Origin: Rickettsiales bacterium
GTDB taxonomy: Bacteria > Pseudomonadota > Alphaproteobacteria > Rickettsiales > Deianiraeaceae
Direction of reading: 5' to 3'
NCBI GenBank assembly: GCA_947485035.1
Contig: CANKQN010000066.1
Coordinates: 1-5,593, forward strand
DNA: 5,593 bases
Below are positions 1 to 4,661 of this stretch, piece after piece. Position 1 is the stretch's first letter. Every line of letters starts with the position of its first letter. The translations under genes and the position numbers were made by a program. The notes beneath the pieces are model-generated. The model did no database searches, was not told the origin of the DNA, and worked only from the letters and a program-made list of their open reading frames with translations.

Positions 1-471
1 AATAAAGATGGGGTGCCAAGTTTAGATTCCTCAAAACTTTCAACGAACTTCAAATATAAAGTAGTCCATCCCAAGCTATCGCCAATTAAAGAGAAGGCTT
101 GCTCAAATCTTATTAAATCAATGCAAGCTATCCTCGATTCTAATAAAAAAAAAATTTCTCACTCACATAGCTCAAGGAAGCGCCCAAATAACAATCTCGA
201 GGCTCTCTTCGATCGTGTTTCCAACAATATTCTTCTCTTAGAAAACAATCCTACTCAATCTCAGTTAAATAGGATTGTTTTAGATGGTGCCAACTTAAAG
301 CGTACTCACTTATCTACTATTCCATATAAAATACCACCTATTATTAAACGTAACAAATTACCTCTTGTGAAGATTGAAGAGAATGATAACGAAAGTGATC
401 GCTCAATGAAGATGTCGTTTTTAAATTCCGGACATGATTCTGAATCGCAAAATAGCTCATTTTCACTCTAA
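1..471 (+). CDS. Hypothetical low-complexity protein, 5'-truncated by the window edge
   Basis: I do not recognise this protein. The frame is open from base 1 (codons Asn-Lys-Asp-Gly precede the GTG at 13), so the gene most likely begins upstream and at least 156 residues are visible; a start at GTG 13 is possible but has no good ribosome site. The product is rich in Lys, Asn and Ser, mostly hydrophilic, with no signal peptide or membrane segment in the visible part. The first two thirds are basic, and the C-terminal 35 residues are acidic and Ser-rich (EENDNES, then SGHDSESQNSSFSL at the end), suggesting disorder. A run of ten A at 145-154 encodes Lys-Lys-Lys. All four Ala codons are GCT or GCC, whereas purK next door uses mostly GCA. 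A host-directed or recently acquired protein is possible, but nothing in the sequence proves it. Confidence 0.6.
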   Translation, partial: NKDGVPSLDSSKLSTNFKYKVVHPKLSPIKEKACSNLIKSMQAILDSNKKKISHSHSSRKRPNNNLEALFDRVSNNILLLENNPTQSQLNRIVLDGANLKRTHLSTIPYKIPPIIKRNKLPLVKIEENDNESDRSMKMSFLNSGHDSESQNSSFSL

Positions 472-478
472 TTACACC

Positions 479-507
479 TTGACAATTCCAATATATCATT
501 TTCCATT
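479..507 (+). promoter_or_regulatory. Possible sigma70-type promoter for the purK array
   Basis: A perfect -35 hexamer TTGACA lies at 479-484, just after the stop codon of the upstream gene. Seventeen bases later the -10 position reads TCCATT (502-507), a poor match, and CATTTA just downstream is little better. The position, 36 bases before purK, is sensible for an array promoter. The weak -10 keeps this tentative. Confidence 0.3.
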
Positions 508-542
508 TATGAAAAAATTATTTTGGAAATTATTTTTTTATT

Positions 543-1613
543 ATGCAATTTAATAAAACTCTTGGAATTTTGGGCTCTGGACAATTGGCAAAAATGATGG
601 CAGAATCTGCAAATAAGCTTGGCATTTCAATAATTGTTTATTCAAGCGATGTTGAGCCATGTTCCGCGGAAAGCGTGAAAAAGGTAATTACCGCTTCGTT
701 TTTACACGAAGAAAGGCTTTTTCAATTTGCAAACGAATGCGATTTTATAACAATTGAAACGGAAAATATTCCGCTGGAAACTCTTGAATTTTTGGAAAAA
801 AACTTTCCGGATAAAATCAAAACATCTTCAAGTTTCGTTGGAATTGCCCAAAACAGACTTAAAGAAAAGCAGTTCGCAAAAGAAAATAATATTCCAACCG
901 GCAAAAATTGGCAGGTAAAAACTCACGAGGAAATATCCGAAATAATTAAGGAAAATGGTTCGTGTATTTTAAAAACTGCAACGCAAGGGTACGATGGAAA
1001 GGGGCAGGTTGTTATTAATTCCATAAAAGATATTCCTGAGCTTGATTCGGGACTTGAATATATTTTGGAGCAAAAAGTTCCATTTGTGTGCGAAATTTCG
1101 GTAATTGCAACCAAAAATGCAAGCGGAACGGTATTCTTTCCAATTCCAAGAAATATTCACAAAGAAGGTATTTTGCGTGAATCTATCGTGCCTTTTGCGT
1201 TCGATTGTTTCAATTGTGATGATGTTCTTAAAATTCAACATGTGGCACTAGAAAATGTTCGGAAAATTGCCGAAAAGATTGTGCATTTTGGCACATTTGC
1301 AGTGGAGTTTTTCGTTTTGGAAAGTGGGGAAATTTTATTCAACGAAATGGCACCGCGTCCGCATAATTCAGGTCATTTTGCGAACGACCTATGTAATATT
1401 TCTCAGTTTGAAAACCATGTTCGTGCGGCTTGTGGTTTACCAATTATTTCGCCAACACTTCTTCACGCAGGCAAAATGTTCAACATTATTGGCAACGATA
1501 TTTGCGAACTTGAAAAAATTCTTGACAAACCAAATCATAAAATTCACCTATATAATAAAATAGGGGTTTTCCACGGGCGAAAACTTGGTCATTATAATAT
1601 AATTGAAAGGTAA
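543..1613 (+). CDS. purK: N5-carboxyaminoimidazole ribonucleotide synthase (PurK)
   Basis: PurK is a cytosolic ATP-grasp enzyme of de novo purine synthesis. It uses ATP and bicarbonate to convert AIR to N5-CAIR, which PurE then rearranges to CAIR. The 356-residue length is normal for the family. Visible hallmarks in order: N-terminal GSGQLAKMM (residues 11-19), the family's GxGQLxxM nucleotide-fold motif; ETENIP (72-77), like the usual EFENVP; Lys144 followed by GYDGKGQ (149-155), the ATP-binding loop; CEISVI (183-188) and NIHKEGILRES (204-214); NEMAPRPHNSGH (267-278), carrying the metal and substrate residues; SQFENHVRAACGLP (287-300); and the C-terminal GRKLGH (345-350). The ATG at 543 gives the expected N-terminus. 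There is no close Shine-Dalgarno sequence (GGAA at 525-528 is 14 bases away). PurE is not adjacent in this window. The gene is first of a tight array with the NDUFA12-like and outer-membrane genes. Confidence 0.96.
   Translation: MQFNKTLGILGSGQLAKMMAESANKLGISIIVYSSDVEPCSAESVKKVITASFLHEERLFQFANECDFITIETENIPLETLEFLEKNFPDKIKTSSSFVGIAQNRLKEKQFAKENNIPTGKNWQVKTHEEISEIIKENGSCILKTATQGYDGKGQVVINSIKDIPELDSGLEYILEQKVPFVCEISVIATKNASGTVFFPIPRNIHKEGILRESIVPFAFDCFNCDDVLKIQHVALENVRKIAEKIVHFGTFAVEFFVLESGEILFNEMAPRPHNSGHFANDLCNISQFENHVRAACGLPIISPTLLHAGKMFNIIGNDICELEKILDKPNHKIHLYNKIGVFHGRKLGHYNIIER
1605..1610 (+). promoter_or_regulatory. Shine-Dalgarno site that fixes the NDUFA12 start
   Basis: GAAAGG lies inside the last codons of purK and ends 7 bases before the ATG at 1618. 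It supports that ATG over the in-frame TTG at 1603, which would overlap purK. Translation of the second gene is probably coupled to termination on purK. Confidence 0.7.
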
Positions 1614-1617
1614 AAAA

Positions 1618-2001
1618 ATGTTTAAAATTTTACAGCTTCTAACTCAAATTAAACTGTTTATCTTGGGTTCAAAATTTATTGGAACGGACGAATATCGCAA
1701 CAGATATTACGAATCAAAACAGGCAGATTACCTTGGTCGCAAAAAGCGATTCTGCATTTACTCCGGCACAGTTGAAGCTTCAAAAATTCCTTCAAATTGG
1801 CATAACTGGATGCATTATTCTTCGCATGAGGAAATTAAGCAAAAAAAACCTTTTTGGGCAAAATCTCACACACCAAATGTAACAGGCACAGACTACGCAT
1901 TTCAACCAAATCGTCACACACAGAACAATATTCACGGCAAATCCTTTATAGATTCAAACACATCATATCAAGCTTGGGATGGCAAAATTTCAGAAGATTA
2001 A
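1618..2001 (+). CDS. NDUFA12-family NADH:ubiquinone oxidoreductase accessory subunit
   Basis: This 127-residue protein matches the NDUFA12 (B17.2, 17.2 kDa subunit) family, an accessory subunit on the peripheral arm of respiratory complex I in mitochondria and alphaproteobacteria. Family signatures are clear: GTDEYRNRYYE (22-32), like the usual GxDxxGNxYYE; RKKRFCIYSGTVEASKIPSNWHNWMHY split over 41-67, the core (R)RWVxYxGxxEASxxPxxWHxWLH motif; and FWAKSHTPNVTGT (79-91) with SYQAWDG (116-122), matching the C-terminal PNxTGT and Y-x-x-W elements. The family glycine in the first motif is Arg27 here. The ATG at 1618 is preferred because of the GAAAGG site 7 bases upstream and because the protein then starts at the usual amphipathic N-terminus. 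It begins 4 nt after purK stops and ends 1 nt before the next gene. Core complex I genes are not in the window, so intact complex I elsewhere in the genome is inferred. Confidence 0.93.
   Translation: MFKILQLLTQIKLFILGSKFIGTDEYRNRYYESKQADYLGRKKRFCIYSGTVEASKIPSNWHNWMHYSSHEEIKQKKPFWAKSHTPNVTGTDYAFQPNRHTQNNIHGKSFIDSNTSYQAWDGKISED
1992..1996 (+). promoter_or_regulatory. Ribosome-binding site of the outer-membrane protein gene
   Basis: AGAAG lies 6 bases before the ATG at 2003, inside the last codons of the NDUFA12 gene. It supports 2003 as the start rather than the in-frame ATG at 1979, which would put eight polar residues in front of a signal peptide. Confidence 0.5.
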
Positions 2002-2002
2002 T

Positions 2003-3235
2003 ATGATAAAAGTTGCAATATTTCTCATATTAATTTCAAATCTTGCTATTGCAAAGCAGTTGAAACGCCCAATGCCAATTGACAAACGCTACATAGACTT
2101 CCAAGTTTATGGAACAACAATTCTTCAAGGCGATAGCGTCGGTCAATCAACAACATCAAGTGAATACAAAAACGTTGCATACACAAACACCAATGTTGAT
2201 ATAGACTTCAACTTCAATAAAAACATTTCAGCACTAACGCAAACAAGCGTTCAAAACAGACAAAACGGCTTCACCCGTCCATATGCAATGATAGACTATG
2301 CAAATGGTAACAACACAATTGGCACATTTTTCACTAATACATTGCCATCTGTTAGAACTCTTGCGTTGAATTTGCACAACAAGCATACCTCACTTCTTGT
2401 GGGGAAATTTCGTCCACGAGCAGGTGTTGCAAATGGTGTAAATTCAAATACCATAAACGAGGACTGGTATGGTCTTTATGGTATGATGGTTAATGGCGGA
2501 TACATGAACTCAAACAAAATTGGAGCACAATTCAGCACGGAAATTACGTTGTTTCCGCACTCTCATCAGATATTGGAAGTTGCTCTTTTTAAAAATGACA
2601 CAACGGGTTTAAATAGCCCTGCATTTGGCACTCTTGGAGTATTTGGCTATAATCTTCCGCACTCACTCAATGGCATTATTTCACAAAACGAAGCGGGCAA
2701 CACATTCGCACCATCTTCGTTGTCATTTTTTGTGGAGAGTATGTCAGAGTTAATCGATAACCAAACAATTACATACAGCGGGTATTATCGCAAACAAGAT
2801 GTTGACATTCAAAGTGGCACTTTTTTACAGGCAGAAAAAACAATTGTGGGCTCTGTAAAATATGAAAAAGTGATTGAAAATGCGACATTAGGACTGTTTG
2901 CAAATATCGCATCTGTTTCAAACGCTTTTGGTGTGAAAGATGTTTCTGAAAAATATTATACATTTTCCGCATACACAAATGTTGATAATTTCGTAATAGC
3001 CTTCGTGTATAATATGTATACAATGGGTGGTGTGAATGGCATTGATATTAACGGCGTAAGTAAGTCAATCGATAATGCAAAGCTTTCACAAACGCAGGTT
3101 TCATTTGGATACAAATTCAATAATAGGTATAAATTTGATATTGCGTATCGCCAAATGATTGATGGCAAAACGCAGAAAACATCACAAGGTGTTGGTTTTG
3201 GGTTGCGATACAATATTGGAACGAAAGGGTTGTAA
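2003..3235 (+). CDS. Signal-peptide-bearing outer-membrane beta-barrel (porin-like) protein
   Basis: From the ATG at 2003 the product has 410 residues. A classic Sec signal peptide covers residues 1-17: Lys3, a hydrophobic core, then AIA with predicted cleavage before Lys18. An upstream in-frame ATG (1979) would bury this signal and overlap the previous gene, so 2003 is chosen. The mature part shows what a barrel should: many short alternating polar/aromatic strands separated by Asn/Gly/Ser-rich loops, for example LLVGKFRPRAG, TYSGYYRKQDV, TFSAYTNVDNFVIAFVYNMYT, VSFGYKFNNRYKFDIAYRQM and the last strand QGVGFGLRYNI. The VGKFRPRAG element resembles the VGKFxxPFG motif of porin-like proteins such as the LbtU and OprP groups; that link is from memory and tentative. 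The protein ends in GTKGL and not in the terminal Phe or Trp usual for BAM substrates. Function (nutrient channel or siderophore porin) cannot be settled from sequence. It is the last gene before a strong terminator. Confidence 0.75.
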   Translation: MIKVAIFLILISNLAIAKQLKRPMPIDKRYIDFQVYGTTILQGDSVGQSTTSSEYKNVAYTNTNVDIDFNFNKNISALTQTSVQNRQNGFTRPYAMIDYANGNNTIGTFFTNTLPSVRTLALNLHNKHTSLLVGKFRPRAGVANGVNSNTINEDWYGLYGMMVNGGYMNSNKIGAQFSTEITLFPHSHQILEVALFKNDTTGLNSPAFGTLGVFGYNLPHSLNGIISQNEAGNTFAPSSLSFFVESMSELIDNQTITYSGYYRKQDVDIQSGTFLQAEKTIVGSVKYEKVIENATLGLFANIASVSNAFGVKDVSEKYYTFSAYTNVDNFVIAFVYNMYTMGGVNGIDINGVSKSIDNAKLSQTQVSFGYKFNNRYKFDIAYRQMIDGKTQKTSQGVGFGLRYNIGTKGL

Positions 3236-3285
3236 CTTTCAAGATTTCAAACAAATTAAATTTTGAAAGTTACGTTGGTTTTTTT
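3232..3285 (+). terminator. Intrinsic terminator of the purK-NDUFA12-porin array
   Basis: The arms 3232-3242 and 3263-3273 are perfectly complementary (11 bp, including the stop codon of the upstream gene). Pairing continues inward through one G-U and four A-T pairs to 3247/3258, giving about 16 bp around a 10-nt loop. Seven T follow at 3279-3285. On the opposite strand no T tract follows the hairpin, so it should act mainly on the rightward transcript. Confidence 0.85.
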
Positions 3286-3292
3286 AAATAAT

Positions 3293-3481
3293 TTAACCAA
3301 CTAGAAATTTCTGAACAACAAGACTTAGTGATAAATCAAGAAACGAAAAGCCAATTGCGGCAATTGCACCAATAATTATAACCACAATTGTGATTTGTTG
3401 CAATTCTTTTTTTTGAAGGAATTTCACAGCTCTAAGTTCATTTTTTAGGAGCTCAATGTGCTTTGTCAATTTTGCTAGCAT
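3293..3481 (-). CDS. secE: Preprotein translocase subunit SecE
   Basis: SecE is the small essential inner-membrane subunit that clamps SecY in the SecYEG export channel. This 62-residue product has the single-segment bacterial form. An amphipathic N-terminal helix (residues 1-28) contains ELRAVKFLQKKEL (15-27), which lines up with the conserved ELKKVxWPxRKEL block. One long hydrophobic segment follows (about 30-58), with the small tail QKFLVG. The usual Trp-Pro pair is Phe21-Leu22 here. No Shine-Dalgarno sequence is seen before the ATG; the 19 bases upstream are almost pure A/T. A TATGAT box on this strand at 3513-3508 could be a -10 element, without a convincing -35. The gene is convergent with the outer-membrane gene, so it lacks the usual downstream nusG. 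Short length leaves some doubt, but the motif, topology and size all fit. Confidence 0.82.
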   Translation of the reverse strand: MLAKLTKHIELLKNELRAVKFLQKKELQQITIVVIIIGAIAAIGFSFLDLSLSLVVQKFLVG

Positions 3482-3520
3482 CTTTTTTTAAAATTTTTCA
3501 ATTACAAATCATATTTTTAT

Positions 3521-3548
3521 AAAATCAAGCAAAAAATTCCTTGATTTT
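3521..3548. repeat. Perfect 9-bp inverted repeat in the divergent intergenic region
   Basis: AAAATCAAG (3521-3529) and CTTGATTTT (3540-3548) are exact reverse complements around a 10-nt A-rich loop. It lies between secE (leftward) and the deoxyhypusine-synthase-like gene (rightward), so no gene ends here that it would terminate. Either an operator, a 5'-leader hairpin of secE, or a remnant is possible. A TTGATT that could serve as a -35 for the rightward gene lies in its right arm (3541-3546), without a good -10. Confidence 0.55.
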
Positions 3549-3560
3549 TCTAAATGATTA

Positions 3561-3590
3561 AGTGTAAATAGGATAAATTATTTTTACACT
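3561..3590. repeat. Perfect 8-bp inverted repeat abutting the GTG start at 3593
   Basis: AGTGTAAA (3561-3568) and TTTACACT (3583-3590) are exact reverse complements separated by 14 nt. The right arm ends 2 bases before the GTG start. The only Shine-Dalgarno-like bases, AGGA (3570-3573), fall in the loop. The arrangement could be a dyad operator or a leader hairpin that controls ribosome access. The half-sites TGTAAA/TTTACA match the enteric TyrR box halves, but the spacing is 14 and not 6, so I do not assign a regulator. Confidence 0.55.
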
Positions 3591-3592
3591 CA

Positions 3593-4624
3593 GTGAAAAA
3601 GACAGATCTACTCTCAAAAGAAGTTCAACATATTGATATAACATCATTTGACGCACGCCCCATAATTGATGCAATGTCGCATATGTCATTTTCATCGCGA
3701 GACACCGCCAAGGCAGCTGAGATTCTGAATTTAATGGTTAATGATAAGGAGTGTTCTGTAATTTTGACTCTTGCCGGCTCAACATCTGCGGGCGGATGTA
3801 TGCAAGTTTATTATGATATGGTGAAAAATAACATGGTTGATGCCATTGTTTCAACGGGTGCAAGCATTGTTGATATGGACTTTTTTGAAGCTCTTGGGTT
3901 CAAACACTATCATGGTTCGCAGTTTGAAGACGACTCAAAACTTCGCGACCTTTACATCGACAGAATTTACGACACTTACATTGATGAAGAAGCACTTCAA
4001 AAGTGCGACTCCACAATCTATGAAATTGCAAATTCACTTGAACACAGACCATATTCTTCACGCGAATTCATTTATGAAATGGGAAAATGGCTTGCAAATG
4101 GTAATGCAAAAAAACAAAATTCGCTTGTGCAACTTTGTTATGAGAAAAATGTCCCAATTTTTTGCCCTGCATTCACAGATTCCTCCGCGGGGTTTGGTCT
4201 TGTAAAGCATCAAGTTGATAACGCAAAGGCAGGAAAGGGATATATGACAATTGACTCTATCGCCGATTTCAGAGAGCTAACTGATGTGAAAATTAAAGCT
4301 GGAACAACCGGTCTTTTCATGATTGGTGGCGGTGTTCCGAAAAATTTCGTGCAAGACACCGTCGTGTGTGCAGAGGTTCTTGGTGTTGACTGTGAAATGC
4401 ACAAATATGCCGTGCAGATTACCGTTGCAGATGTTCGCGATGGTGCATGTTCAAGCTCTACTTTAAAAGAAGCGTCTTCGTGGGGCAAAGTTCAAACTGT
4501 ATACGAACAAATGGTTTTTGCAGAAGCGACAACAGTTGTTCCAATGATTGTCAGCGATGTTTACCACCGTGGATACTGGAAAAATCGTGATGCGAAAGAG
4601 TTCAATAACCTTTTTAATAAATAA
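3593..4624 (+). CDS. Deoxyhypusine-synthase-family enzyme (polyamine aminobutyl transferase-like)
   Basis: The 343-residue product belongs to the deoxyhypusine synthase (DHS) fold family, NAD-dependent enzymes that cleave spermidine and move its aminobutyl group through a lysine imine. Visible landmarks: LTLAGSTSAGG (58-68) and VSTGASIVDMD (86-96), the NAD-binding region; CPAFTDSSAG (191-200), matching CPALTDGSLG of human DHS; IGGGVPKNF (244-252); and EASSWGK (293-299), where Lys299 aligns with human catalytic Lys329 and Trp297 with Trp327. Human Asp243, His288 and Asp316 correspond to Phe201, Asn251 and Cys286, so substrate use probably differs. Bacteria lack eIF5A; a homospermidine-synthase-like or other amine-transfer role is inferred. 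GTG 3593 is the start because an in-frame stop lies at 3569-3571 and the next ATG (codon 28) falls after conserved sequence. A start-proximal inverted repeat may regulate it. aroC follows 37 nt downstream. Confidence 0.88.
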   Translation: MKKTDLLSKEVQHIDITSFDARPIIDAMSHMSFSSRDTAKAAEILNLMVNDKECSVILTLAGSTSAGGCMQVYYDMVKNNMVDAIVSTGASIVDMDFFEALGFKHYHGSQFEDDSKLRDLYIDRIYDTYIDEEALQKCDSTIYEIANSLEHRPYSSREFIYEMGKWLANGNAKKQNSLVQLCYEKNVPIFCPAFTDSSAGFGLVKHQVDNAKAGKGYMTIDSIADFRELTDVKIKAGTTGLFMIGGGVPKNFVQDTVVCAEVLGVDCEMHKYAVQITVADVRDGACSSSTLKEASSWGKVQTVYEQMVFAEATTVVPMIVSDVYHRGYWKNRDAKEFNNLFNK

Positions 4625-4661
4625 ACTTTTAAAGCGATACTTTTGAAATTATACTCTTAAA

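Noticed and set aside
280..312. LDGANLKRTHL in the hypothetical protein as a pentapeptide repeat
   Set aside because: Only one or two units fit and they do not continue, so no repeat domain can be supported.
511..540. AT-only inverted repeat AAAAAAT/ATTTTTT before purK, as a terminator for the first gene
   Set aside because: There are no G-C pairs in a seven-base stem; such matches are expected by chance in this composition.
1603..1617. TTG start for the NDUFA12 gene at 1603
   Set aside because: It would overlap purK and bypass the GAAAGG site placed 7 bases before the ATG at 1618; the added residues are not part of the family.
1979..2002. ATG at 1979 as start of the outer-membrane gene
   Set aside because: It adds eight polar residues in front of a clean signal peptide and overlaps the preceding gene; ATG 2003 has its own ribosome site.
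3274..3301. 7-bp inverted repeat GTTGGTT/AACCAAC over the secE stop, as a secE terminator
   Set aside because: The stem is short with a 14-nt A/T loop, no T tract follows on the minus strand, and it shares its T run with the stronger rightward terminator.
3482..3592. tRNA-Trp or other tRNA next to secE
   Set aside because: tRNA-Trp often sits upstream of secE, but no cloverleaf, T-loop or anticodon arm can be drawn in this A/T-rich stretch.
4210..4488. 92-residue open frame on the minus strand inside the DHS-like gene
   Set aside because: It lies wholly opposite a strongly conserved enzyme and shows no family features; it is a shadow frame. The same applies to minus-strand frames over purK, the barrel gene and aroC.
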